A stretch of DNA of 64,000 nucleotides from Corylus avellana (taxonomy: Eukaryota > Streptophyta > Magnoliopsida > Fagales > Betulaceae). Position 1 is the stretch's first letter. Each line of letters begins with the position of its first letter. The position numbers were made by a program, and so were the translations under genes. Shown piece by piece: positions 21,792 through 33,141 of this stretch. The notes beneath the pieces are model-generated. The model was not told the origin of the DNA. It saw only the letters and a program-made list of their open reading frames with translations, and searched no databases. The stretch spans positions 20,349,584 to 20,413,583 of the forward strand of contig NC_081549.1 in NCBI RefSeq assembly GCF_901000735.1, given 5' to 3'.

Positions 21792-23291
21792 TCATATTTT
21801 TCTTATGTCTTCAACAAGCATGTCCAAGTTGTGATAGGAAGATCCACCTTGGCTAACACAATCGTGAGCCAATTTTGCTATCCGATCCATTGAGATCATG
21901 ATTTCCTCTCTTCCATCGTTCATCAGTGTTTTTATCATCGTCTCAACCGTCGATCTATCACACGTGTCCTTCATGTCAAGGCCAATCCTCCACACCTCAC
22001 TAACCCACCTACTATTGATCTGCTGGTCAGCAATTTGGGGCCAACAAACCATAGGGACCCCAGCCACAATGCTCTCTAGGGTAGAGTTCCAGCCACTGTG
22101 GGTCAGAAACCCACCCGTGGACGGGTGGGCCAGAACATCTTCTTGTGGAGCCCAGTCCACCACAAGGCCCCTGTCTTTTGTGCCCTCTTGAAGCTCCACA
22201 GGGATCACCTGCTCACCTTCCGCACCCGGAAGAATGGTATCTCGCCGTATAGCCCATAGAAAGCGCTTGCCACTGTTGACTAAGCCGTGCCAAATCTCCA
22301 TGGCGAAGCCACGTGTCATGATCGCCAAGCTCCCGAAGCTGACGTAAACGACGGATCCCAACGGCTGCGAGTCCAACCACGTCATGCAACTACGGTCCAC
22401 TTCCCATAAATTACTAAATGACGATAAAGACCGCGAGACGGTGTCTCCAATACGGGATCTCAGAAGAGCATTGAGAGGTCCAATTGTGTAGATTTTGGAA
22501 AAGAGAGGGGCAAGATGGGAGAGAATCGGACCTTCGAGATCGTCATAGGTGTTGAGTATGAGTGCCGAAGCTCGAATCATGGCCTGGGTCTCCACAACGA
22601 ATAATTGAAAGAGGGGATCGTCGGGTTGTCTTCTGCAAATGCCGGGTAGATCTCGGCGTCGCAAAAGGCCCTCCATACCTGGTACGCCTGCGACCGTCAG
22701 ATCCATATCTTCATCTGCTGCAACTTCGTGAAACACATAAACGTGAAAAAAATATACTTGTGAAGCAAATCTGGGTACGTACACTTGCACTCACTCACCG
22801 TTGACTGGAAGCTGGCCTTCCTGAATTAGTTTGGGAAGACAGAAATAAGACCACAAGCAGCAAGCACTGAAGGTCCGGAAGGCGATTACGTGAATTCCCA
22901 ATTCCTTTGCAACGTCAATAGCGAAAGACATGATTCCATCGGCGATTACACACGTGACAGCTGGACACACTGAGTTTCTGGTGGAGTCAGCCAGCAGCTG
23001 GCGGAAGAGTGGCTTCGTCACGGACTTGATGGAGGAGATTAACTCTGGAAGAAACTGGAGAGTGCGAGGGTGATCGGCGGGCAGGCCATCGGAGATGGAT
23101 TCCAAGTGGAGGGTTGGGAAGTGAGTAGAGAGCGCTTGTAGGTGGGTGAGGCGGCGGTGGTTGTGGTCGGTGTTGAGGAAGGTGACGTGGAGGCCTGCAT
23201 GGCATAGGAGCACAGCTAATCCCACCATGGGTTTGATGTGGCCTTGTGCAGGGAACGGCCAGATCAGAACATGAGGCTGCTGATCATCCAT
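21792..23291 (-). CDS. UGT-2: family-1 UDP-glycosyltransferase (UGT709-like), 471-472 aa
   Basis: Exons 22799-23291 and 21792-22717 (or 22714, again a CAGCAG tandem acceptor), with an intron of only 81 bp. The frame happens to stay open through part of the intron. Catalytic His18 (AQGHIKP) and Asp in [10 protein letters not shown] are present. PSPG box: [33 protein letters not shown], ending in Gln44. Its first exon and 5' flank are the closest match to the two truncated first exons at 35091 and 43922, so UGT-2 represents a gene type that was lost from the later units. A hairpin and an 11-codon upstream ORF lie directly before its ATG (23293-23344). Confidence 0.92.
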
Positions 23292-23292
23292 C

Positions 23293-23344
23293 TTAAACTA
23301 GCAGTCTCTGAAACTGCAGATCATCCATGAGACTGCTAGTTTAA
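23293..23344 (-). promoter_or_regulatory. 5'-leader hairpin and uORF of UGT-2
   Basis: A perfect 16-bp inverted repeat (23293-23308 and 23329-23344, ttaaactagcagtctc and its complement) closes a 20-nt loop one base upstream of the UGT-2 ATG. Inside it, an upstream ATG (23328) starts ATG GAT GAT, a near-copy of the main start context. It reads 11 codons ([11 protein letters not shown]) to a TAA at 23293-23295, one base before the main ATG. If transcription starts upstream of this, it could limit translation of UGT-2. The transcription start is not known. Confidence 0.5.
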
Positions 23345-25390
23345 CGCATGCTGTTGCTTATACTTGCTGGAGGATTAGTGGAGATAATAACGTAAGTAAT
23401 TCCTTCCTCCCTTGTTGTCATGATGTCCATCTTATTTTAATGTAATCATTGGTATCTTATCTTTATTTGAATATGTCTAGTTAGCCGACATGCTGTGTCC
23501 ACAACGATTAATTAATATGTTGAAGTACATAGTTACTTTAGCCGACATGCTGTGTCCTTTCCAGCTATCTCTGATGGAACTTCTCAACAATCAACTTTCT
23601 CCATTACTTTTAAAAAATAACAATAATAAAATAAAATTCTCCATTATAAAATTAAGAAAAGGAGCCTTGGATGCAGTGGCTGTGGCCTGCATGAGCCACG
23701 GCCCCAATAAGCAAAAAAATTTAAAAAAATATAAACAAAAACTCTGTATTGTTTTTTTTTTTTTAATAAAAATAAAAAAATAAAAACTCTGAATTGCCAG
23801 ATGCAATTGATTCATTCATTTTAAGAAGTTATGGCTCTACATATATTGTTGTTGACTTTAATTCAAAATACCCCCACAAGGAAGTGAACCAAAAGTGAAA
23901 AAATAATTTTTTTTTTTTTTTTTTCTAATTGAATAAGAGGAAAAAGGCTACAGGGAAACTTTTCTCTTTCAGTTTATGAAGGCTGAATTCTTTTTCAATT
24001 AGTTTTGACAGCCTTTTATGCTATGTAGCTCAACTTGTAACTTGTTAGTTCTTTATAGTATAATGTGAACACCGAATTTATTCTCATTTTGGCAACAAAA
24101 TATAGGGTGAATTTCTTATAAATAATTTAGTTATATAAAAAAGAAAATTACTGAAAATTTCAATTCAAATTCAATGCTTAATAACTTTAGTTCTCAAAAA
24201 GAGCATAAGATGCAATTTATCTCTTTTTTTATTTTTATTTTTTTACTAATGCCTACATATTATCTTATTAATATATCAATCTTCATACTTTGGCCCCTCC
24301 AAAAATTAATTCTTGGCTCCGCAACTACTTGGATTGGATGAGCCATGAGCCTTGGATAACAGTGATATGCGCATCATCATTTCAAACTTCAAATGGTGAC
24401 GCGCATGTTTGTTAAAAGGACACCAACCAATTAGGTGACGTCATTTTGGCTGGTTCACTATGACAACAACATGAATGACACCTCTTAATGTCGTTTTGTT
24501 AAAACGACCCTAAGCCAGACGTTCTAAAATTGGAGGCTTTTTGTAGTGAATATGAGAGAGGGTTGAAAGGAGGACGTAAAAGAGGAAATGGAGAAGCCAT
24601 TTAGGCAAAATAGTATAAATTTAGGACAATATTATTCTATTTTTTTAACATTAAGACATCTTTATCCCACCATTTTACTAAATGGCTCCTTCCATTTCCA
24701 GTAAAAGAATATGTGCGAATAAAAACATTTATGGCCTTAAATATTATATTAGGATCCGGCTTCTACAGCACGCGCGGTTAAAGATTTAAAGGGTGAGGAT
24801 TTAACTAAAGTAATTGAAGGGCTCAAAATGATCCTAAATATTAGGGTTACATCATCCAATTGTAAGACTCTTAATGCACTCTTCATCTTCCCACGTGGCT
24901 TCTACCTGTGCCAGACCTAGCCAATATTGGAATTGGAGCAGTAGCTGCTTCCGTTCTTCTGTTTCTCCTTGGCGTTCCCAGCACTTACAGCTTGGGGCTT
25001 GGTGTAACGATAAGACCATGCATAACCAAACCATCTTTATGTGCCTAAAAGTTCAATTTTTTTTTTTTTAAAAAAAATGCATTGGTTAGGAAGTGTCCGA
25101 TTAATTAATTACTTGACAACTAATTGACATCAGACAACTATCTCCACGTACGGCCGCCGCTCTCTTATATGCTCTTTCCACGATCTACTTTCAAGAAAAA
25201 TCACCGACGAAAAGGACATATTTCGGATCAATTGCACAACAAATTAATGAGTGCATAGTCATCTCAACAAAATAATAAATGGTTGGGGCATCGAGGTTCT
25301 AATTTTGTGAATCCTTGTTTCAATTTTTTGAAAATAACTTCAAAATTTATAGCTAAAATACTTGAATTTCACGTAGAAAGATGAGGCTTA
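23345..25390. other. Intergenic between UGT-2 and UGT-3 unit
   Basis: The first 130 bp are the UGT-2 promoter, also found beside the exon-1 fragments (35260-35400, 44090-44230). At 24860-25130 is a block (cttcatcttcccacgtggc, ccagacctagccaat, cttggtgtaacgataagac) shared with 52030-52300 and partly 36905 and 45725. It marks the repeated 3' unit of the right-hand UGTs. No gene recognised in it. Confidence 0.55.
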
Positions 25391-25394
25391 GAAT

Positions 25395-25850
25395 CTGTTT
25401 GTTTCAACATAAAATATTTTTTTTATCGAAAGATGTTTCTCGCAGATATATTTTCTTGAAAAAAATGATTTATTTAAAAACATTGTTCAGCGTTTGGATC
25501 ACAGCGAGTCTCGATAGGTCTTGGTGAAGTCCCGACGGTGGCCATGTTGGGTCCCTGCAAGTCCCGATGATAGCTTGGTTGGATCCCGACAAGTCCCAAC
25601 CGAGTGCCAGCGGTGTCTCAACCGGGTCCCAACGACGTCATAGTTGGGTCCATCGATTTAAAAATGAAAAACTCATACTCAAAAAATGGCTTACAATTTT
25701 CAAAAATTGAAACAATTTTACGAAAATTAAAGAAGCTTTTTTAATCAAAAGAAAAATATTTTTTATTGACTATAACTTTTTGTTACACAAAATATGAAAA
25801 AAAATATGAAAAAAAAAAAAAATCATTTTATACATAGAGCCTTACTCTCT
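25395..25850. repeat. Unit repeat R3 in UGT 3' flank, with degenerate gggtccc/gagtccc repeats (copy 1)
   Basis: The ends carry inverted AAAATATTTT-rich arms (gtttgtttcaacataaaata on the left, acaaaatatg on the right). The centre (about 25500-25650) is a run of short imperfect repeats such as gagtctcgataggtc, gtcccgacgg and aagtcccgatg. Copies lie at about 37255-37740, 46075-46560 and 52490-52935, always 3' of a UGT, with a truncated one at 48580-48690. Likely an old foldback or MULE-type element that spread with the array. Confidence 0.5.
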
Positions 25851-26206
25851 ATCAAGTATATATATCAAGTAATCAACTCAATTCACAAGTGAGAGTGATG
25901 TAGATTGCAGGGGTGATCGGTGTTTCTCTGTTTCTATCAAATAGCTAGAATAGTATTTTGCAATTGATCAAGTTTTTCATGCATATCCACGAAACACCAA
26001 AAAATACTCAAATAGTAGAATATTTTAAAAATTAAGAAAAACGAAACAAACATAGTCAAATCTTATTACATGTCATTGATTCCTCAAGTTGTCAAATGTC
26101 AAACACGTAAACACAACAACAACAAAAAAACGTATATATAAGAGTACCATTATTACTTACGTACATGCATGCATGCATTAAAACTTATGGAAAATAAGGT
26201 CATAAA

Positions 26207-28980
26207 TCATACTTGTTTTATGTCTTCAATAAGCTTGTCCAAATTGTGGTAGGAAGATCCACCCTGGTCAACACAATCATGAGCCAATTTCACAATCCGA
26301 TCCATTGACTTCATCATTTCCTCCCTTCTCTCCTCCATCACTGCTCTTATCATCATCTCAATCGTCGATCTATCACACGTGTCCTTCATGTCAAGGCCAA
26401 TCCTCCATACCTCACTAACCAACCTGCTATTAATTTGGTGGTCGGCGATTGTCGGCCAACAAACCATAGGGACCCCAGAAACAATGCCCTCCAGCGTGGA
26501 GTTCCAACCATTATGGGTCAAAAACCCACCCACCGCTTGATGGGCCAAGACTTCTTCTTGTGGAGCCCAATCCACCAAAAAGCCCCTTTCTTTGGTACCC
26601 TCTTGTAGCTCCTCTGGTATTGGGTGCTCTCCTTCCGCACCCTCAATGCCATCACGCCGTACAACCCATAAAAACGGCTTGCCACTGTTCACCATACCGT
26701 GCCAGAACTCCAGCAACTGACCACGCGTCATCAACCCCGTGCTACCGAAGCTTACGTAAACAACGGATCTTAACGATTGTGAATCAAGCCACGTCATGCA
26801 ACTGCGGTCCGCTTCACATAAATTATTAAAGGACGATAAAGACCGCGAGACATCATGCTCAATACGGGATGTCAGGAGGGTAGTAAGGGGTCCAATTGTG
26901 TAAATTCTGGAAAAGAGAGAGGCGATGTGAGAGATAGTGGGATCTTCGAGGTTGTCAAAGGTGTTGAATATGAGCGCTGAAGTTCGAGTCATGGCCATGA
27001 TATCCTCGATTATAGATATAAAGAAGGGGTCATCCAATTTTAGTCTGTAAAGGCCGGGTAAATCTCGGCGTCGCAAAAGGTCTTCCATACCTGGCACGCC
27101 TCTGACCATCCGATCCATATCGTCGTCTACAAAATTTTGTGAAAGACATTAGTATCTACTAAGTACTAACTAATGTATACTTCTAAAAAAAAAAAAAAAA
27201 ATAGTAGTAATTATTGTATCGCATGTGGAATTAATTCTCTAATACATATATATTAGCAAAGCAACAAGTTGCATGTGGAATACATATTAGGCATCTAAGC
27301 ACGGTCAGCATTAATCTTAGCTTTAGAGTATTCATAATGGAAGAGCCAAATGTTACTTTTATCTAAAATGGCTCTTCAAATATTTAAAAAAATTTCTATA
27401 TTGGATTAGCCAAAGGAAAATGCAAAATAGGTATTTGATTGGAAGAGCTAAAAAAAAAAACTAAACGTAGCAGTACTTTTTCTCTCACCTGTTTTCTCTT
27501 TTTTTTCAAAACTTTTCTCATTTTTCCTCACATGTTCTCTTTTTCCCAAAAATATTTTCACTTTTAATAATATTTAAATAATATAAATAAAAATATAGCT
27601 AATTAGATGTAGAAGATTTTTAAAAATTCATTAGCTAAATTAGATAAAGTAGGTATTGAAGTTTCCTATTTTAGCCTTTTCTTAAATATATCCTTATCAA
27701 AGGTTAAGGCATGAAGCTGCAGTGCAAATAATTAAATATCTTTTCGGCTTAATTAGGTGCTTCACAAAAAATAAAAAATAAAAAAGAATCCTATCAAAAT
27801 AATGAATGGTCCAAATTTAAATCTACTATTTTTAAGCCAAATGACGTTGGCGGAGCCAAGATTTTCTTATTGTAGGGGTAGGATGTAAGATTAATATTTA
27901 ATTAATATAAAATAATATTTTATTATACTATAATTTACCAAAAACTAATATAAATTATTTCGTTATTTCAAAGTTTCAAACACTTTGAAAAAATATTACA
28001 TGTCCAATTAATTACTTTTAATATTTAATTATCTATTAATGGTATGTAATTATTTTTAAATTATTTTATTTAACATTTAGAAAACATTTTCACGTTAATT
28101 GACATAAGTCCATTGTATTTTTCTTATTTATTCTCTTAAGAGTGGCCATATAGCATTGGGCAGAGGAGAAATTTTTTATTTTTTTATTTTTAGAGTGGGC
28201 AGAGTGGAGAAAAAGAGGGGAAGCATGAGGACTGGATGAGAGAGATGGAAGAGAGAAGCTGAGCAAGAGAAGAAGAATAAGAAGAAAAAAGGAGGAAGAG
28301 GTAGGGGCAAGAAAAAAGGAGGAGGGAGATGAGTAGGGGCAAGAGAAGAAGAAGAAAACGAAAGGAAGAGGAAGGGTAGGCCGTAGGCATAAGAAAACTT
28401 AAAACACTACTGCTCAGAAACTTAAAACACTACTGCTCTGTATATATATATGAAGAAAATTCAGGTGTGTCAGAGTTACACACTTACCCTCACCTCCAAC
28501 TGGAAGCTGGCCTTCCTCAATGAGCTTCGGAAAGCATAAAAAAGACCACAAGGAGCATGGACTCAAGGCCCAAAACGTCATTACGCGAACGCCCAATTCC
28601 TTAGCAATATCAATTGCGAAAGACATAATACTATCAGCTATTACACAAGTGACCGGACGCTCGGACTTTGTGCTTAAGTCAGCCAGCAAATCGCGGAAGC
28701 GTAGCTTCGTCACGGACTTGACCGAGAATAGTATATCTCTCATAAACTGTATATTGCGGGGGTGATCGGTGGGCAGGCCATCGGAGATGGAGTCAAAGTG
28801 GAGGGTGGGAAAGTGAGCAGAGAGCGGTTGTAGGTGGGTGAGGCAGTGATGGTTGTGGTCGGTGTTAAGGAAAGTAACGTGGAGGCCAGCGTGGCAGAGG
28901 AGCTCTGCTAGGCTTAGCAAGGGTTTGATGTGGCCTTGTGCAGGGAACGGCAAGAGCAGTATATGTGGTTGCTGCTCCAT
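26207..28980 (-). CDS. UGT-3: family-1 UDP-glycosyltransferase with His at PSPG position 44, 470 aa
   Basis: Exons 28488-28980 and 26207-27126, spliced GAG G|GTAAGTG...TTGTAG|AC, with a 1361-bp intron. His17 (AQGHIKP) and Asp116 (CVIADSIMSF; Gly to Ser after the Asp) form the expected catalytic pair. The PSPG box spans residues 351-394: WAPQEEVLAHQAVGGF, HNGWNSTLEG, WPTIADH. The last position is His394 (codon CAC, 26438-26440), where every other intact copy has Gln. In characterised plant UGTs, Gln there goes with UDP-glucose and His is known from galactosyltransferases, so a changed sugar donor is possible but unproved. The intron gained about 520 bp (27178-27697) relative to UGT-7. Confidence 0.92.
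27178..27697. repeat. Insertion (MITE-like) in UGT-3 intron
   Basis: UGT-7 intron runs directly from actaatgtat to caaaggttaaggcatgaagc, while UGT-3 has about 520 bp between these points. The insert starts with poly(A) and contains agtattcataatggaagagc, a style of end seen in Tourist-like (PIF/Harbinger) MITEs. The other terminus is not clear. Confidence 0.45.
27843..28430. repeat. Degenerate insertion and purine-rich tract in UGT-3 intron
   Basis: Begins near ggcggagccaagattttc (about 27849), similar to decayed hAT ends. It ends in a 200-bp stretch (28190-28390) of almost pure A/G on the plus strand, that is CT-rich in the transcript. UGT-7 has an unrelated 260-bp sequence here. Confidence 0.45.
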
Positions 28981-30074
28981 CTTTCAAGGCTCTCTAATCT
29001 CTATCCATTAAGGGTTTTTTGGTTAAAGTAAAGTAACTCATCATGCTCCACTTTTCACTAATGCTTGGTTACGGAATGGGATTGTCTACTAAAGGATCTT
29101 GTTGCATCTTCCAAGATATGATGAGATAATCATATCTTTAGTATTTATATTCAAGATATGCTTTGGTATTATATTCAAGATATGCTTTAGTATTATATTT
29201 AGGATATGATCTTTAGTATCTTGATGTATATTATTTAGATTTAGTTTACTATATATATATATATATAAATGGGTGCAAGCACCTCGTGTAATATTAAGTT
29301 ATTAATCACATTTACATTTTCAATACAAAAGTTTTCATTTTTTGTTAAATTATTGTCCATCTTAAATCATAATATAAGGTCAAAGATGCGCATTGAACTG
29401 ATTAGATGCTCCTTTCTGTTTTATATGCAGCAAATTAAGGGTCAAAGGGCGTGGCCAATGTAGGGCGAGAGGGGGGGAACTTAACCCCTCGCCCCCACCT
29501 AAAAAATTCACGCTAATTGCAAGTCTTTTTACAAATTTTGTCATTTTCGAAGGTAGTTAAAACTTTTTTCTTTTTATAATTATGACAGGAACCCTAATTT
29601 ATATAAATTATTTGAATGATAATCACGGGGTGATGTTTGACAATTGACACCAGTGAATACAGTAATATTGTAACATTGTGGGCTTTCTGTTTGCTAGCAT
29701 TCTTAGGTGGCTGTACTGGGCTGGGTCTCATAGCATCAAACAGAACCCACAAAGAACTGGCAACATGCTTAGTTTTTACTGCAACTTAAAAAAAAAAAAA
29801 CAAAAACTGAGGTAGTAGTTTATATAAGTGCCACGTTACACAAAATAGATGAAGAAACTAAGCACTAAAAATTATACTATGCGACATAGCACTTTGTAGT
29901 AAAAATTTGTATTATTTCTAATAGCAATTTTGACAAAATTAGAAACTCGATGACCTAGCCACTGTTCTTTTAAAATAAATAAATAAATAAAATCACCCAT
30001 TTGTTCTACAACATATCATAAATTATCTTATTTTCCTTCATGATTTTTTGAATAATTCTATAAGCTAGTCTTAT

Positions 30075-30220
30075 GTTTCTTTAGTGGCATTCTACGAATG
30101 AAGTAACTTTTAAAATTATAATTTGATCAAAATTTAATAGTAATTAATCATAAGTTCAACAATAATTTTAAAAGCTATCTACGTCATTTTAAAAGTGACA
30201 TCAGAAGACAAAATAACTTC
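30075..30220. repeat. Hairpin MITE, family M1 (copy 2)
   Basis: The core taacttttaaaattataat, then atttaatagtaattaatc, folds against aattttaaaagctatctac. Orthologous copy in the UGT-4 upstream region at about 40855-41010. Confidence 0.55.
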
Positions 30221-30869
30221 TAACATTATACTCTTGATTTTCCTGGCAAATAGATAGAGGAAAGAACTGGATTATAAGAGCGGGGTTCGAGGTGAATAAT
30301 TGTCTGAATGTCATGTACGTAATCAGACCTTTCCCAACCACTGCGATTTCACATTCAACCTTTTAAGGCAAACATTTATTTTATTAGCTCGAGACTTAAG
30401 TGCGTTAATTACTATGATTTTGTATATTAAAATTCCAATTTAAAATTAAATTGTAAAAAATATATTGTTTGGGAGTGCTTTCCTTTAAAATACATTTTGA
30501 AGACCTAGAAAAATTTGATGCAAAGAAGGAATAGGTGTGTTTTAAAAAACCTATAATTTTAAAAGCTAAATTACGATTTTACCAAAAGCTTAATTGCATT
30601 TTAAATTGCAAATGAAACGGATCACCTTAAAATATAGTTTTGATAACAAAGAGAAAACTCTCCTACTGGATTAGGGAATCGGTAAAGATGAGTTTTAAAG
30701 GCGAAGGGATCCAGTTGTGAAATAAAGCCCACAGGACACTTTACCGTATGTATTATGTCGACCGTTGCTGTAAAGGCAGCATTGTCTTAAGAAACAGACT
30801 TACATAAATGCTTGAAGGTTAGGCCTTATTTCAGGTGTCTGGGTTTACTTTGTGCATTAGCACAATATC

Positions 30870-31040
30870 ATATTTAATTGAGTGCTACTATTTCGAATAT
30901 TCTCATATGACTGTCATACAACTATGATGATATGGCAGTAAAACTCAACATTTGAATCAATAAGGCCTTGTAAAAAAAAAAAAAAAATCAATAGCTAATA
31001 TTTAGTGTCACATCATTATAATTGTATGACAGTTATATGT
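30870..31040. repeat. Hairpin MITE, family M2
   Basis: The left arm (atatgactgtcatacaacta, then gatgatatggc) is imperfectly complementary to the right arm (tcacatcattataattg, then tatgacagttatatg). A poly(A) run lies between. A related arm occurs near 60280-60320 (tataattgtcatac). Confidence 0.5.
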
Positions 31041-31474
31041 GAATCTACTAAATATTATTATCATCTTTAACCGCTAATCCTAACCATTTTAGGCAATTGC
31101 TCTAAATTCCTAACCGTTTTGCATCGCCTTAGGCGGTCGGTTAGCCGTTATTAAATCTATAACCACTTTTAAAAGTTTGGCCGTTTAAGGCTATTTGAGT
31201 GTTGGGTTTTTTTTGTGCTCACTTTATATGTTTTTAGCCCTTTTAGTTTTTGCCTTAATTTTCAGGGCTTTTTTTGTTACAAAATGTACGACTGCCACCC
31301 AAGTAATTAGTATATACCAACAAAAAAAAAAAAAAAAAAAAACTAAAATTTGCATTATTAACTGTGTTCAACCAAAGAAAAGCCAATCTTAAAGGTGGCC
31401 GTAAACGCCAACATTGCTAACGCTAACAATTTACAATATGATCAATAGATATATGAAAATAAATAGAGAGCATC

Positions 31475-32165
31475 TTTGGTGGGGAGGTTGGACAAAAGTG
31501 GACTTTTGTGCACCAATCAGAAGGTGACACCTAAGCCACTCTTGCTAAGCTTAACTTTAAAAAAACAAAAAAAGCATACATACACCAAATTATATCACAT
31601 ATGAGAAAAGGAAAAAACTTAAAAAATTAATTTTTTTTTAAAAAGTAGAAGGTTGGCAGCCACCACAAATGGGAAGTAGGGGTGGCCGCCTGGGCCGCCG
31701 ATGGTGGCCGCACGAGCCACCCCTAGTCCGCCGATGGTGGCCGCACAAGCCACACCTAGGCCTATGGGATAGCTAGCGAGCCACCCCAATTGGATCTGGG
31801 GTGGCCACGTGGCCACCTCAAATGGCATAGGGATGGCCTTGTGAGGCGGTAGGGGTGGTGTGCGGCCACTCCCATGGCCTGGGTGTGGCCGCGCGGCTAC
31901 TCTAAATCCAGTTGGGGTGGCTCACTAGCCACTCTATAAGTCATAGGGTGGAAACACGGCCACCCCAGATGGCCTATGGGGTGGCAGCCAGCCACCCAGA
32001 GGTGGTTGAGCAAAGCATTTTTTAATTAAAAAAAAAAACAATTAATTAGACATGATATAATTAGGTGGTTTGGTTTTATTTTGTTAATATGTTCCATGCT
32101 GAGGTGGCAACCCTTCATTGGTGGGCACAAAAACCTCCTTTTGTGCAACAACCCAATTTAAGTTA
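31475..32165. mobile_element. GC-rich non-autonomous element with ggtggccgc repeats
   Basis: Ends are inverted: ttttgtgcaccaatcagaag on the left and the complement of cttcattggtgggcacaaaa on the right. The interior (31670-32010) is packed with imperfect repeats of ggtggccgc, gccacccc and their complements, in strong contrast to the AT-rich surroundings. Partial relatives lie at 33570-33845 and 42470-42670. Superfamily not assigned; no target duplication confirmed. Confidence 0.55.
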
Positions 32166-33141
32166 TTCTCAAATATATAATATAGATATAATATTCTTCA
32201 AATATAATATATATGGGTAGGCGGCAACTAACTGCTCCACCATAGGTGGTTAACGATTTTTTTCAGGCAATTAACAGTTAGCAGTTTAGTGCAATTAATA
32301 ACCACCTGCATTTTCAACCCTAAAAAAGAGTGTAATGGGTCTACTTCATACATTTTTAAGGACTATAGGTAATTGGTAATGTAGTTTATCCCAGAGAAAA
32401 TGCGAACATATGAAAGAAGATAAGCATGCTATTCTTATTTCATACATTTTTTATGGGCTGATTGGTGATGTAGTTGATGGACAGACCTGCTTGTTCTACT
32501 ACCATGTTTTTGTTGTTTCTTGAACATTTGACTTCAGTGGTGCATTTATTATAAAAAAGTGCTATGAGTAATGAGTATCAAATTTTTAATTAAAAGATGA
32601 GTATCAAAATGGAGAAATCCTTTTCCATCAAAATGATATATAACATTTCTCTTAATTAATTATTTTTGTCATTTTTAATAAATAAAAAAATAAATTAGCA
32701 ATTTACCCTTTTATTTATCTTGCCTGAGCCATTATTTATTTTTCTAATTGGATTGATCAAATTATCAATAACATTCATCTTGAGAATATTTGCCATCGAT
32801 CTCTTCCCCCACCCACCCAAAAACAAATTGCCTCGATTTGTGTTTTTTTTTTTTCATTTAACTGGTGATCTATTACTTTTGTGATTGCTTCTAGGTAGTG
32901 AATAAACCGGCAGATGTTCACTGTCTTGTTGTAGAGATGTCCACACGATCTAAACTTATCGTTTGCCATGCCCTTACAAAAATGAAATCTCAAGTTGGTT
33001 TATATATATGTGTGTGAGTCACTGATAATATTATAAAAAAGTAATGTTACTAATAATACCAGAGCATTGTTTTATTCCTTTCAATTTATTCGCGACAACA
33101 CTTTAATTAATTATTTCATGATCGAGCAAGAGTACTAAAAC

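Larger units (their letters stand above)
28981..33141. other. UGT-3 upstream region, non-coding with several repeats
   Basis: The part at 28981-30863 corresponds to UGT-4 upstream 39985-41618 with about 280 bp extra (about 29535-29800). Within it are an (AT)n tract near 29252 and hairpin repeats at 30075-30220 and 30870-31040. A GC-rich element lies at 31475-32165. No exon recognised. Confidence 0.55.

Noticed and set aside
28190..28390. 66-codon minus-strand Leu/Ser-rich frame in the UGT-3 intron
   Set aside because: Product of a polypurine tract, low complexity only.
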